Assembly (NCBI RefSeq): GCF_002968285.2 | Contig: NZ_CP134400.1 | Location: 1,798,001 to 1,862,000 of the forward strand | DNA from: Mycobacterium sp. ITM-2016-00318 | Lineage (GTDB): Bacteria > Actinomycetota > Actinomycetes > Mycobacteriales > Mycobacteriaceae | Direction of reading: 5' to 3' | DNA: 64,000 bases | Part shown: positions 44,952-54,369 of the stretch, piece by piece | Layout: each line of letters begins with the position of its first letter | Numbering within the stretch: position 1 is the stretch's first letter | Position numbers and translations under genes: made by a program | The notes under the pieces: generated by a model | The model's input: the letters and a program-made list of their open reading frames with translations, nothing else | Told to the model about the DNA's origin: nothing | The model's database searches: none

Positions 44952-46106
44952 TCAGATGATGTTGAGTTCAGTGCGTTTGTACTCACCCGCGAACCGTCTG
45001 ACGTCGAAGGCGGCGACATCGACGGCGGGCTTGGCATGCAGATAAAGGTCGCGGACCGCCTCTCCCACCGCGGGCCCCTGCAGGAAGCCGTGCCCCGAGA
45101 ATCCGGCCGCGTACAGGAATCGAAACCCGGCCGTGTCCGCTTCGCCGATGAGGGCGTTGCAGTCCGGCGTCATCTCATACAGCCCGGCCCAGCCGGAGGT
45201 GAACTGCACGTCGGTCAACGTCGGGGCGAACTGCGCGAGCGCAGCGCGAAGCAGGCCATGCCAGTCGGTGGTCGCTGACGTGTCGAATCCCACCGCTTGT
45301 TGTTTGTCGGCGATACCGACCAGAAGCCCCGATCCGTCGTCGTCGCAGTGGAAGTAGGCGGTCGTGCTGTAGTCGATGGTGAACGGCATACGCGGTGGCC
45401 GTGGGGAAAGCGGTGCGGTGAAGGCGATTTGGCGACGAAGCGGCTCGATCGGGAGATCCACGTCGACCATCGCGCCGATCTGCCTCGACCAGGCACCACA
45501 CGTGCAGATCACGGTCGGAGTCGAATACCTGCGCCCATCGCGGGTGAGCACGGCCACCCTGCCGTCCTGCGCTTCCTCGATCCCGACGACAGGGGAGGCG
45601 GTGCAGATCTCGGCGCCGAGCCGGGCGGCAGCAGCAGCGTAGGCGTTTACCACGACGCCCGGGCGCGCGAAGCCGTCGGTGGGGGACCACGCCGCGGCGA
45701 CAACGGTGCCTGCGTCGACGTACGGCGAGAGTTCGGCGGCCGCGGATGCGGAGATCATTGCGCTGTCCACGCCGAGAGAGTTCTGCAGCTCGATGCTCAC
45801 CTGATAGCGGGCGACGTCGGCAGCGTCGCGGAACAGGAACAGGTAGCCGACCCGCTGGTAGCCGATATCCACGCCGAATTCCTCGGTGAAGCGTTCGAAC
45901 GCCATTAAGCTGCGTGCACCGAGCTCGATGTTGGCTGCATCCGAGAATTGCGCCCGGACGCCGCCGAGAGGCTTGCCCGATGATCCTGAGGCCAGCTCGT
46001 TGGCCTCCAACAGCACGATGCCGGAGACACCGGCGCGAGCGAGGTGGTACGCGGTGCTGGTGCCCATGACCCCGCCGCCGATGATCACAACCGTCGCATC
46101 CCGCAT
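44952..46106 (-). CDS. FAD-dependent amine/amino-acid oxidase (DAO family)
   Basis: A 384-residue flavoprotein with an N-terminal GGGVMGTSTAYHLA dinucleotide motif and the E-A/G-S-S-G-K-P-L-G flavin contact. The C-terminal block, GLYEMTPDCNALIGEAD then GFSGHGFLQGPAVGEAV, is typical of sarcosine oxidase, glycine oxidase and dimethylglycine-oxidase-type DAO enzymes. It would oxidise a secondary or primary amine to imine with release of H2O2 or electron transfer. Convergent with the crotonase gene, 51 bp from the cellulase gene. The substrate is unknown. Confidence 0.88.
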   Translation of the reverse strand: MRDATVVIIGGGVMGTSTAYHLARAGVSGIVLLEANELASGSSGKPLGGVRAQFSDAANIELGARSLMAFERFTEEFGVDIGYQRVGYLFLFRDAADVARYQVSIELQNSLGVDSAMISASAAAELSPYVDAGTVVAAAWSPTDGFARPGVVVNAYAAAAARLGAEICTASPVVGIEEAQDGRVAVLTRDGRRYSTPTVICTCGAWSRQIGAMVDVDLPIEPLRRQIAFTAPLSPRPPRMPFTIDYSTTAYFHCDDDGSGLLVGIADKQQAVGFDTSATTDWHGLLRAALAQFAPTLTDVQFTSGWAGLYEMTPDCNALIGEADTAGFRFLYAAGFSGHGFLQGPAVGEAVRDLYLHAKPAVDVAAFDVRRFAGEYKRTELNII

Positions 46107-46157
46107 ATGACCCCTTCTACTCCTGCTGCTTGAGAGTGGCGAGGAGAGTTAGGGCCG

Positions 46158-47012
46158 CTACTGACCCGCGTTGCGTGCCAACTCGATGGCGTAAGAATTC
46201 ACGAACCGCCCCGCGCCGGGCCCGCCATTGCACGACCCGTCGGACTCGCCGGGACGCTTTACCCACAGGAAGGCGTCGACGTTCCCGTTCCCGGTATCCG
46301 TCGTCGGTGCGGCCCCGAGCGCGCGGCCGCTCGGATTGCACCAGTACATGTCGCCGTCCGCCGGGCCTGCGCCGTTGCGCGACGTGTCGATGACATAGGG
46401 CTTCCCGCCGGTCATCTGAGAAATCGCGTCGCCGTAACCCATCGACTCTTCGGTGGTGAAGAAGTTCGCGGTGTTGAGGCTGAAACCCCGCGCCTTGGCG
46501 ACGCCGACCTGGTTGAGCCGGTTGGCCATGTCGTCGGCGGCGACCCACCGAGAATGGCCGGCGTCGACGTACACAGCCGTCGCCGGATTGCCTGTGAGTC
46601 TGTCGACGGCATAGCTCATCAAGTCGAAGCGCTCCTGGCGCTGGTCACCCGACAGGCAGTCGGCCATGGCGAGCGCATCGGGTTCGAGGATTACCGCCGC
46701 CGGTCCTGAACCGATGGCGCCGGCCACGCCGTCGATCCAGCCCCGGTAGGCGTCGCCCGAACCGAAGCCGCCTGCGGCGAAGCTCCCGCAGTCGCGATGC
46801 GGAATCCCGTATAGCGCGAGCACGGGAATGGTGCCCGCAGCCTGCGCGTCGGCGATGTACTTCGCGTCCACTGATGGGGTGGACAAGTTGTCCATCCAGT
46901 ACGCCGTCGGAGTGTTGGCGACGGAATCCAGTTCGGGACTACGCGGGTCGACTCCGTCGGCAGCGGTCCTGGCCTTGGACTTGGGATTGACGTAGAACGG
47001 CGATCCGGCCAA
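46158..47012 (-). CDS. GH6 endoglucanase/cellobiohydrolase (CelA1-like), start upstream of 47012
   Basis: The mature domain (opening AGSPFYVNP) has the GH6 features YGIPHRDCGS, ILEPDALAMADCL (catalytic Asp), YVDAGHSRWV and LWVKRPGESDGSC, and resembles M. tuberculosis CelA1. The TTG at 47012 lies inside the conserved domain. The same frame continues upstream without a stop to about 47270 and encodes a plausible signal anchor (CIAFFLIVAAVFGIGVF, 47060-47115). No ATG, GTG or TTG occurs in frame there, so either a rare start codon is used (for example an ATC or ATT) or an ATG at about 47152, one frame off, indicates a small indel. The product is probably exported and hydrolyses beta-1,4-glucan. 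Confidence 0.82.
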   Translation of the reverse strand: MAGSPFYVNPKSKARTAADGVDPRSPELDSVANTPTAYWMDNLSTPSVDAKYIADAQAAGTIPVLALYGIPHRDCGSFAAGGFGSGDAYRGWIDGVAGAIGSGPAAVILEPDALAMADCLSGDQRQERFDLMSYAVDRLTGNPATAVYVDAGHSRWVAADDMANRLNQVGVAKARGFSLNTANFFTTEESMGYGDAISQMTGGKPYVIDTSRNGAGPADGDMYWCNPSGRALGAAPTTDTGNGNVDAFLWVKRPGESDGSCNGGPGAGRFVNSYAIELARNAGQ

Positions 47013-47212
47013 CGGGTTCGCGTCGGCGGCCAGGCGGACCGCCGGAGCAGGGCCGACCTGCGCCGGCTCGACGAAAACACCGATGCCGAAAACGGCGGCA
47101 ACTATAAGGAAGAAGGCGATGCACCGCGCGATGCGCCTGTCGCTGAGGCCATAATCGGAAAAGATAGTGGCAGGCCGCGACGAAGCGCCAATCGTCCCCG
47201 ACGGCGACGCGG

Positions 47213-47464
47213 TCAGTCGATCGACACGACGTCGCCGTCGTCGACGAACACCAGGCTGCCGTCAGAGAGCCTGACAGCCCACCGACGAGCCGCATCCACA
47301 ATGTGGTGCTCGCCGATGTCGACCGCCTCACCCGACATATCGCCGAAATCCTCGACGACGAACCCGTAAACCTCCTGCGGAGTGCCCGGATAGACGCGAA
47401 CCGCGGCGTCGACCTTGACCTGTCCTGATCCGCCGCCGCCTGAATCGTCACGCGATTGCGTCAT
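47213..47464 (-). CDS. Conserved small hypothetical protein
   Basis: An 83-residue protein with a Gly-rich start and a compact beta-rich body (VYPGTPQEVYGFVVEDFGD, then WAVRLSDGSLVFVDDGDVV). No signal peptide or membrane helix is present. It is on the minus strand just upstream of the cellulase gene and divergent from the hydrolase relic; promoter block A lies ~100 bp upstream. The internal repeats of V-x-D-D-G suggest a small SH3-like or barrel fold. I do not recognise a function. Confidence 0.65.
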   Translation of the reverse strand: MTQSRDDSGGGGSGQVKVDAAVRVYPGTPQEVYGFVVEDFGDMSGEAVDIGEHHIVDAARRWAVRLSDGSLVFVDDGDVVSID

Positions 47465-47565
47465 CGGTGCCCACTTCCTCCCAGAGCGTTTACCTGCGCG
47501 TCAACTATTGCATCTTTGTCGAGGTCAGGTTGCTGTCTGTTACCCATTCCGTCGGTCTGCCACAC

Positions 47566-47650
47566 CTCTGCGCAATGCGCAGAACATCAGAAATCGCAGA
47601 TTGCGCCGCTTGTGCGCACAAGCGAGCCGCCGGGCCCAGCGGTCCGTAAC
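47566..47650 (+). promoter_or_regulatory. Promoter block A (copy 1 of 3) with palindrome CTTGTGCGCACAAG
   Basis: This ~85-bp stretch aligns base for base over most of its length with blocks B (50519) and C (55251, reverse strand). Shared landmarks in order are GCGCAATGCGCA, AAATCGC, TTGCGC, the 14-bp palindrome at 47609-47622, GCGAGCC and a terminal GTAAC. It reads toward the alpha/beta-hydrolase relic. Three like blocks flanking genes around one two-component system suggest a shared activator site. Confidence 0.7.
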
Positions 47651-47714
47651 TTTCAAGCTCGACGAGATGACGGAAACCTCCCGACCTCGACACCGAGCAA
47701 GGAGCCCGCCAGGA

Positions 47715-48155
47715 GAGCTGGAATCTGCGGGTGAGCCGCCTGCGGCGTCGGTACGGCACCAGGATCCGCATCGTCACGTACGACCACCGCGGTCACGGCG
47801 GTTCGAGCGCCGCGCCCATGCCGACCTATCTCATCGAGCAACTCGCCGCAGACCTCGCGACGGTTCTCACCGGCTACTCATCACGGGACCGTTGACACTG
47901 GCGGGCCATTCCATGGGAGGCATGGCGGCGCTCGCCTATCTCGGTCGTCCAGCCGCGACGCGTCCGGGGCACCCCCGTGGCCTTGTCCCGGTCGGAACCG
48001 CGGCGAGTGGAGTCGCTGAGCGGGGCATCGGCCGGCTGCTGGCGTCGCCCGCGACAGGGACGCTGTTCGGACTCGTTCACCGGATGCCGCGCAAGGTGAC
48101 GGACAAGGCTGTCGAAAAGTTCTCGCAGGCGTCACCGAAAGGCCGTCACCGCTGA
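47715..48155 (+). pseudogene. Alpha/beta-hydrolase pseudogene
   Basis: A first frame reads SWNLRVSRLRRRYG, then IVTYDHRGHGGSS, and stops at a TGA near 47895. The continuation GPLTLAGHSMGGMAALAYLG, with the GHSMGG nucleophile elbow, is in another frame. The frameshift is at about 47876-47886. The C-terminal half with the catalytic Asp and His is missing; the frame ends at 48155 as the convergent response-regulator gene begins. The N-terminal cap is also incomplete. It carries promoter block A upstream, so it was once part of the same regulon. Confidence 0.75.
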
Positions 48156-48829
48156 GGCCTTGGTGGCGGTTTGTCGACAGCCAAGAACTCCTGCTCGGGC
48201 CGCCCTGTCGTGCCGTATCTGAGCTGGATCTTGATCTCACCCGAGTTGGCAAGCGTCGACAGATATCGCTGCGCGGTCGCCCGTGAGACACCGATCTCAG
48301 CCGACACCTCTGCTGACGACATCGGCTGCCCCGATGCGCGAAGCGCCTGCAGCACAAGGTCCTTCGTCGGCGACGCCACGGCGGTGGGGGACTGGGCCTG
48401 CGCGATCTTCGGGCGCAGAGCGTCCAGCGCCGTGTCCACCTCCTTGCCGCCAAGGTTGGTGCCGGACAGGATCTTGCGGTAGCGCGCGTATCCGCCCAGT
48501 CGGGCGGCGAGATCTGCAGGCGCGAACGGTTTGACGACGTAGCTCAAAGCCCCCGCCGCCATCGCCGCCCGAATGGTGGGTGCGTCGGTTGCGGCGCTCA
48601 AAACCATGCTGTCGCAGCGCAACTCGCGGACGAAATCGATACCCGAGCCGTCGGGCAGATAGACGTCCACGAGCGCCAGGTCGACAGGGTCCGCCTTCCG
48701 TGCGGCGGCGATTGTCGTCGCGGTCGTCGTCACCGTGAAGCCCGGCAGCGCGTTGACGATGCCCGCGTGCATGTTGGCGACGCGGAAGTCGTCGTCGACC
48801 ACGAGCACCTTCAGTTCTGAGCCGCCCAT
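48146..48829 (-). CDS. Response regulator, CitB/DcuR/DctR type
   Basis: A 227-residue regulator from ATG 48829, which follows GAGGAGG. The receiver domain has VLVVDDD, LALVDVYLPDG (phospho-Asp) and YVVKPF. The C-terminal helix-turn-helix (SSAEVSAEIGVSRATAQRYL) is of the CitB/DpiA type. It overlaps the end of the histidine kinase gene by 19 bp, so they are one unit. Such pairs respond to citrate, C4-dicarboxylates or similar carboxylates and switch on transport genes. The three promoter blocks at 47566, 50519 and 55251 are its most likely targets, including its own operon promoter. Confidence 0.9.
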   Translation of the reverse strand: MGGSELKVLVVDDDFRVANMHAGIVNALPGFTVTTTATTIAAARKADPVDLALVDVYLPDGSGIDFVRELRCDSMVLSAATDAPTIRAAMAAGALSYVVKPFAPADLAARLGGYARYRKILSGTNLGGKEVDTALDALRPKIAQAQSPTAVASPTKDLVLQALRASGQPMSSAEVSAEIGVSRATAQRYLSTLANSGEIKIQLRYGTTGRPEQEFLAVDKPPPRPQR

Positions 48830-50499
48830 TGGGCCTCCTCCTCTACCATCACGCCCGGCAGGCGGGCGATGAACTCTGCGCCACACAATTCGGCGTCGGG
48901 GTTGCCGCGGCTCGACAATCGGATGTCGCCATCGAGCGCTCGGGTGATCTGGCGGGACAGCGCCATGCCGATACCGCGTCCCCCGGGTATGCCGGAGTCC
49001 GGCTTCGTCGACCTACCTTCGGTGAACACGTGCTCGACGAAATCGGGCGGCACACCGTCGCCGGAGTCGGCGACGGTGATGTGCAGCGTCGAATCATCCT
49101 GTAACAATTCGACTTCAACGATCTTGCTCTCGCCGGCACCGGTGCGCGCCGCATAGATCGCGTTGTCGAGCAGATTGCCGAGCACGGTCGTCACATCAAC
49201 CGGCAGCCCGAGTCGGCCAGGCACCCAGGTGTTCTCGCCGATCGTCAGCGTCACGCCCGCTTCGCGAGCGGCGGCCGCCTTGGCCGCAAGGAACGCCTGC
49301 AGAAACGCATCGCGGATGGCGTCGATACCCGGAATCGCCGACCCCAGCGGGCCCGAGCCCAACAGCTCCTCCACGTATTGACTCGCCTCGTCGACGTGGC
49401 CGCTCTGCAGAAGGCCGTTGAGCAGGTGCAGGCGATTGGCGAACTCGTGGCGCTGTGCTCGAAGGACGGTGCTCATCAACTGCACGGCGTCGAGCTGTCG
49501 GGTCAGGGATTCGAGGTCGGTGCGATCACGCACCACAAGAACGGTTCCAAGGGCTCGTCCCTCCCGCTCCACGTGTCGCGCCGACACCACGACGATCCGC
49601 TCGCCGACGGTGGCAATCGCGGGGGTCGGCTCGGCAGCGCGGAAGACGTCGAGCACACGCGGCGTGAGACCGATGTCGTCGACGAGCCTGCCCGTCTCGC
49701 CGTCGATCTCGAGCATCCGGCATGCGAGGTCGTTGACGAAAGTGACCTTCCACTGGGTGTCGACGGCAACCACGCCCTCGTCGATGCCGTGCAACACCGC
49801 CGCCTGGCCGCGGATCAATTCGGCCATCTCCGACGGCTGCAGGCCCAGCGTCAGGCCACGCCACCGTCGCGCCAGAAGCACAGAGCCCACGATGCCGATG
49901 ATCAACGCCAGACCCACCAGGATCGCTGCCCTGCGCACATCCGACCACAGCTGATGGTGCACCGTCTCAGTGGAGATGCCGACGCTGACCTCGCCGACCA
50001 CCCGGCCCGAGTTCGGCGCGTACACAGGAACTTTCGCCCGAACGGATCGGCCGAGACTGCCCTTCTCGCGGTCCACCACCTCCCGGCCTGCCAACGCCTC
50101 CGACGGATCGGTGCTTACGTGCTTGCCGAGTTCACTGGGGACAGGGTGGGACAACCGAATGCCCTGATTGTTGGTGATGACCACGAACAGCAGGTGGGTG
50201 TGTGTCTGGATTTCGGTGGCCAGCGTCTGCAGCGGCCCGTTGGCCAACTCCTCGGTGAGCTGGGGACTCGGAGTGAGTGGGGTGGCGTCGTAGCGCTCGA
50301 CGTCGGCGCGGACGGCTGGTGCGTAGGCGACGGCGCGCGCCACGTCCAACGACTGCGTCTCATATTGGGAGGCGAGGCGGTCGTGGCTGAAGAATGCGAG
50401 CATGCCGCCCGCCAGCCCCAGCGTCAGCGTCACCACCGCGACCTGAAGCACCAGCACCTGGGTGGCGAGGCGTAGATCCACGCGCCGCATCCGGACCAT
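48811..50499 (-). CDS. Sensor histidine kinase, CitA/DcuS type
   Basis: A 562-residue membrane kinase with TM1 near residues 12-32, an extracellular PAS-like (Cache) sensor of ~140 residues containing the IRLSHPVPSELGKHVSTDP block conserved in CitA/DcuS, TM2 near 185-210, a cytosolic PAS (about 230-330), the SpoOB-like phosphoacceptor LRAQRHEFANRLHLLNGLLQ, and a HATPase with NLLDNAIYA and GGRGIGMAL. It should detect a small carboxylate outside the cell and phosphorylate the regulator at 48146. It is divergent from the permease at 50631, with promoter block B between them. Confidence 0.92.
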   Translation of the reverse strand: MVRMRRVDLRLATQVLVLQVAVVTLTLGLAGGMLAFFSHDRLASQYETQSLDVARAVAYAPAVRADVERYDATPLTPSPQLTEELANGPLQTLATEIQTHTHLLFVVITNNQGIRLSHPVPSELGKHVSTDPSEALAGREVVDREKGSLGRSVRAKVPVYAPNSGRVVGEVSVGISTETVHHQLWSDVRRAAILVGLALIIGIVGSVLLARRWRGLTLGLQPSEMAELIRGQAAVLHGIDEGVVAVDTQWKVTFVNDLACRMLEIDGETGRLVDDIGLTPRVLDVFRAAEPTPAIATVGERIVVVSARHVEREGRALGTVLVVRDRTDLESLTRQLDAVQLMSTVLRAQRHEFANRLHLLNGLLQSGHVDEASQYVEELLGSGPLGSAIPGIDAIRDAFLQAFLAAKAAAAREAGVTLTIGENTWVPGRLGLPVDVTTVLGNLLDNAIYAARTGAGESKIVEVELLQDDSTLHITVADSGDGVPPDFVEHVFTEGRSTKPDSGIPGGRGIGMALSRQITRALDGDIRLSSRGNPDAELCGAEFIARLPGVMVEEEAQWAAQN

Positions 50500-50518
50500 G
50501 GACGAAGCGTACGTGCTG

Positions 50519-50609
50519 CGCTGAGCACAATGCGCAAAACCTCGAAATCGCCGGTTGCGCGGCTAGTGCACACAAGCGAGCCACCACGTCGATAGCTTTG
50601 TAACTTCGG
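50519..50609 (+). promoter_or_regulatory. Promoter block B (copy 2 of 3) between the kinase and permease genes
   Basis: It aligns with block A and with the reverse complement of block C over ~80 bp. The palindrome is degenerate here: CTAGTGCACACAAG at 50563-50576. The block ends GTAACTTCGG, 20 bp ahead of the permease Shine-Dalgarno and start at 50631. It lies between divergent genes, so it could serve both the permease and the kinase-regulator operon. Confidence 0.75.
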
Positions 50610-50630
50610 TCGAAACCGAAGGAGACCGCA

Positions 50631-51995
50631 ATGTTGATGCAGGCCGATACCGACGCCGCGCGGTTGCGCGAACTCGGCTACGAGCCAGAACTCGCGCGCA
50701 CTCTGTCGGTGCGCGATCTGGTGATACACGGACTGATCTACATGGTTCCGCTGGCACCGATCGGCGTCTTCGGAATCCTCTACAACATGTCGGCCGGGGC
50801 GGTCGCCGCGGTCTACGTCGTCGCTGCCGTCGCAATGCTGTTCAGCGCCATCAGCTATAAGGAGATGGCCCAGGTGTTTCCCGTCTCGGGATCGACCTAC
50901 AGCTACGTCAGCCTCGGGACGAACCGCTTCCTCGGATTCGTTTCCGGCTGGGCGATCCTGCTGGACTACCTGTTGCTGCCTGCGCTGCTGTGCGTGCTCT
51001 CGGCGAGCGCGATGACCACCATCGTCCCGTCGATTCCCGCCTGGGTTTGGGTGGTGTTCTTCGTGGCGGTCACGGCGGTGACCAACCTGCTCGGGATGAA
51101 CGTCACCGCGAAGATGAACAAGTACTCGCTCTACATCCAGCTCGGCATTCTCGCCGTGTTCCTCACCTGGGCAGCGGTTTTGGTCATGCAGGGGCAGGCA
51201 CATCTGACACTCGACCCGTTTCACCCGCACGGCGGCGCGTCGTGGTCGGTGGTGGCGGGCGCCATCCCGGTGGCTGCGTTCAGCTTCCTCGGGTTCGACG
51301 CGGTGTCGACCCTCAACGAGGAGGCCAAGGGCGGAGGCAAGGCGGTGTCCAAAGCGACCATGCTGGTCATGTACATCTCGACGTTGTTGTTCGTCGTGCA
51401 GGTCTATTTCGCGTGCATCCTGGTGCCGAACGGAACCCACTATGCCGACGGGACCGCGGCCAACAACGCGTTCTACGACCTCGTCGGCGACGTCATGGAC
51501 AACAAGTTCAAGTTGTTCATCGTGCTGAACTCGGCCCTGTTCGCGGCGCTGGGCAACATGGCCGCAGCCAACGCCACCGCGTCACGGCTGGTGTTCAGCA
51601 TGGCGCGCGACGGTCACCTGCCCAAGCTGTTCGCCAAGGTGAGCGGCAAGCACAAGGTGCCGGTGAACGCGATGGTCATGATCTGCGCGCTGGCATTGGC
51701 GATCGGCATCTTCGGGGTCAGGCAGGCGAGCCTGCTCACCACGCTGGTCACCTTCGGAGCGCTGCTTTCATACATCCTGATGCACTTCAGCGTGATCGTT
51801 CACTTCTTCAAGCGCAATGGAAGCAGGCGGTGGTTCACCCATGTGATTTCCCCGCTGCTCGGTGCGGCGATCCTGCTCGTCGCGCTGTGGGACGCCGACA
51901 TCAACGCCAAGATCGTCGGGATCATCTGGCTCGCCATCGGTCTCGGCGTCGCCACCTACCTTCGGGTGTCCGGTCGCGACCTCAGAACGCCCTAG
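50631..51995 (+). CDS. APC-superfamily amino acid/polyamine permease
   Basis: A 454-residue transporter with about 12 membrane helices. It has the APC opening of helix 1 (VPLAPIGVFGILYNMS), helix 3 EMAQVFPVSGSTYSYV, and helix 6 AAFSFLGFDAVSTLNEEAK, with the GFD-A-E motif of the cationic-amino-acid/putrescine APC subgroup. Promoter block B is 20-110 bp upstream, so it is the prime target of the CitA/CitB-like system. The substrate might be an amino acid or a polyamine; the kinase type hints at a carboxyl-bearing ligand. Confidence 0.9.
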   Translation: MLMQADTDAARLRELGYEPELARTLSVRDLVIHGLIYMVPLAPIGVFGILYNMSAGAVAAVYVVAAVAMLFSAISYKEMAQVFPVSGSTYSYVSLGTNRFLGFVSGWAILLDYLLLPALLCVLSASAMTTIVPSIPAWVWVVFFVAVTAVTNLLGMNVTAKMNKYSLYIQLGILAVFLTWAAVLVMQGQAHLTLDPFHPHGGASWSVVAGAIPVAAFSFLGFDAVSTLNEEAKGGGKAVSKATMLVMYISTLLFVVQVYFACILVPNGTHYADGTAANNAFYDLVGDVMDNKFKLFIVLNSALFAALGNMAAANATASRLVFSMARDGHLPKLFAKVSGKHKVPVNAMVMICALALAIGIFGVRQASLLTTLVTFGALLSYILMHFSVIVHFFKRNGSRRWFTHVISPLLGAAILLVALWDADINAKIVGIIWLAIGLGVATYLRVSGRDLRTP

Positions 51996-52812
51996 GCGTG
52001 AACCAGCGGCCGCGGTAGCCGCGCCTTCGGTGAGGCCGCCGACCTTCTTGGCGGCCTCTCCGCGTCGTCGATACCACTGCAGGCCGAATCGGACCGCTGC
52101 TGCGATGCCGCCTACAAGCGCGGTGAGCTGAACCCAGTAGTTCTTCACGGACTCGAGCAGGCCCGAAAGCCGGCTGCCGACACCCGGAGCCGACTTCGCC
52201 ATAGGGTGCACGGGAATTCGCAGCGGCACAGTTTCGGTCGTGACGCACCCATCCACTCCCGGGCAGGAGATCACGGCCTGCAGTTCGAGGTCGCCCGACA
52301 CGTGCGGCTGCACCTGCCAGCTGAAGAGGATGCTGACGTCTTCGCCGATGGACTTGTCGATGGTGTCCAGTGGCGTGACGGTCGCGTCGGAGGAGATCAC
52401 GGACAGCTTCGCGCGCACGATCGTCCCCACGGTGACATTGACCGGCAGCGGAGCCCGTGGAACGTCGGTCGGCACGGTGGCGTCGATCAATTCCCTGAGG
52501 CGCTGCGCATCGCCGATGCTCAACGCGATGGTGTCGGTCTGGCCCTCCGCCAAGAAGGCCGGTGCGTGCCACTCGGCGTTGCGCGTGATCAAGCCGCAAC
52601 GTATCCCGTGGTTCGGGCGGTGCTGGGGCAGGTGGTGCGGCGGTGAACGCCCTCGATGCGGTCGGCGCTGGAGGCTGTGGGCGCTGCGAGGTGATCGTCA
52701 TCGGTGAGCTGGGTGAGGTCGTTCGTGCGCCCTGCTGAGACGAACCCCAAGCCGACAGCAGCAGCGCGGCAAGCGCCGCCACGAGTAGGGGTATGGCTCT
52801 GATGTGGCGCAT
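51768..52812 (-). pseudogene. Frameshifted secreted or membrane-anchored hypothetical protein
   Basis: From ATG 52812 a signal peptide (MRHIRAIPLLVAALAALLLS) and a Pro/Ala/Thr-rich linker run to DTLRL at ~52590. The meaningful sequence then continues in the +1 frame (ITRNAEWHAPAFLAEGQTDT) through a beta-rich domain to a membrane helix (VQLTALVGGIAAAVRF) near 52100. A single extra base at about 52590 explains the shift. The C-terminal ~75 codons run antisense into the permease gene and are probably not native. The second part might be expressed alone from 52592. Function unknown. Confidence 0.6.
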
Positions 52813-52968
52813 GGCGAGCAGCTCCCATCGGCATTGTCGGTCACTCGACAAGGTAAGGCGGTTGCGAGGTAGGCCGAACGAGTAGTCGACTACCTGTTGT
52901 CCGCTCGCCGGCTCACACGACAACGTGCCGGCCTTCCGTTGGGGAGACCGGCACATTGTCGTTCGTGA

Positions 52969-54369
52969 TCACACCGGGTTGATCTCGTCCAGACTCTTGC
53001 CGGTGGTGCGCGGACCGAAGGGCACGAGCACGGCGACCGCGCCTGCCAGCGCGACGAGCACGACGGTGAACATCGCAGCGGCGCCATAATGATTCAGGAC
53101 AGGGATGAGGATGAACGGAAGTGCCGCGCTCGAGAGCCGCGAAACCGAGTACGTCCATCCGACCGCTGTTGCCCGAACATCACTCGGGAAGATCTCGGCC
53201 TGGTAGACGTGATAGATGTTCGAGAAAACGTTGCTCGCCGCGGTGGTCAGCAGTCCGCACACAATGATCATCGCCGGGGTGGTCACCGTCGCGAACAACA
53301 CGCCGCACACCGCCATGATGCCCACTGTGACCATGATCAGGTACTTGCGTTCGAACCTCTTCAGCAGCGGAATGGACGCCAGCGACCCCAATGGGTAGCC
53401 GATGAACGACACCGCGGTGAAGAGCAGCGATGATGTCACGTCATAGCCGCGGCTGACCAAGACCAGAGCCGCCAGTGTGCCGAACCCGTAGTAGCCGAAG
53501 GGCTGTAACAGGTGGAAAACAGCCATCACGGTCAGACGCTGCCGGTACGGCGAAAGCCGCAGCCGCGTCAGCGCAGCCGAAGCGGTCATCGGCTTCGCGT
53601 CGGTATCGTCCTCGTCTTCGTCGTCAATGTCAGTGGTGCTCTCCGGTGCGGGCGCCGAACCCGCTTCGAAGACTCGCACTGCCGCTTCTGCCTCATCGGT
53701 CCGGCCGACACTAGCCAGCCACCGCGGCGACTCGGGGAGGCCACGGCGCAACACGATCACGAACAGCGCACCGATTGCGCCGAGCACCAACAGGACTCGC
53801 CATCCGTCGAAGCCGAAGATGCTGCGACCGTTCATCGAAAGGGACAGGAATCCGAGCACCGGCACGGCGAGGAACGAGCAGGTGTAGGTCCATGCCGCCA
53901 GGCGGCCTCGATGGGCCTTGGGGAGCACGTCCGACAGGTATGAGTCGGCCACCGGGTACTCCGCGCCAACACCTATTCCCGCCATGAATCGTGCACCGAC
54001 GAGCATCCAAGGATTCGGTGCGATGGCGCCGATGATGCTCCACACCGAGAACCACACCAGGTTGACGAGGAACGCGTTCCTGCGCCCGATGCGATCGGCG
54101 ATGCGGCCGAATGCCGCTGCGCCGACGAACATTCCGACGAACGACGACGCCATCAACAGCTCCAACGCGGTGCCGCCGAACCCGTACTCCGCCTTCAGCG
54201 CGGTGGCGATGGTGCTGGACAGGAAGATCTCGTAGACCTCGAAGAAAAGGCCGAGCCCGATCGCGACGACGATCTTGCGGTGAACGCGCCCGACGGGCAG
54301 ATTGTCAAGGCGGCGGCCGATGGCGTGCAGCCCGACCTTGCGGTCGGGCTGCACCAGTGTTGCTGTCAT
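52969..54369 (-). CDS. MFS transporter, metabolite:H+ symporter type
   Basis: A 466-residue carrier with 12 predicted helices and the MFS motifs GRIADRIGRRNAFLV (loop 2-3), GIGVGAEYPVADSYLSDVLPKAHRGRL (helix 4-5) and RRGLPESPRWL. The signature fits the sugar-porter/aromatic-acid and dicarboxylate symporter group. An acidic insertion (DIDDEDEDDTD) lies in the central loop. The ATG overlaps the stop of the upstream Ser/Asp-rich protein gene (ATGA). Promoter block C, ahead of that gene, should drive both. Confidence 0.9.
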   Translation of the reverse strand: MTATLVQPDRKVGLHAIGRRLDNLPVGRVHRKIVVAIGLGLFFEVYEIFLSSTIATALKAEYGFGGTALELLMASSFVGMFVGAAAFGRIADRIGRRNAFLVNLVWFSVWSIIGAIAPNPWMLVGARFMAGIGVGAEYPVADSYLSDVLPKAHRGRLAAWTYTCSFLAVPVLGFLSLSMNGRSIFGFDGWRVLLVLGAIGALFVIVLRRGLPESPRWLASVGRTDEAEAAVRVFEAGSAPAPESTTDIDDEDEDDTDAKPMTASAALTRLRLSPYRQRLTVMAVFHLLQPFGYYGFGTLAALVLVSRGYDVTSSLLFTAVSFIGYPLGSLASIPLLKRFERKYLIMVTVGIMAVCGVLFATVTTPAMIIVCGLLTTAASNVFSNIYHVYQAEIFPSDVRATAVGWTYSVSRLSSAALPFILIPVLNHYGAAAMFTVVLVALAGAVAVLVPFGPRTTGKSLDEINPV

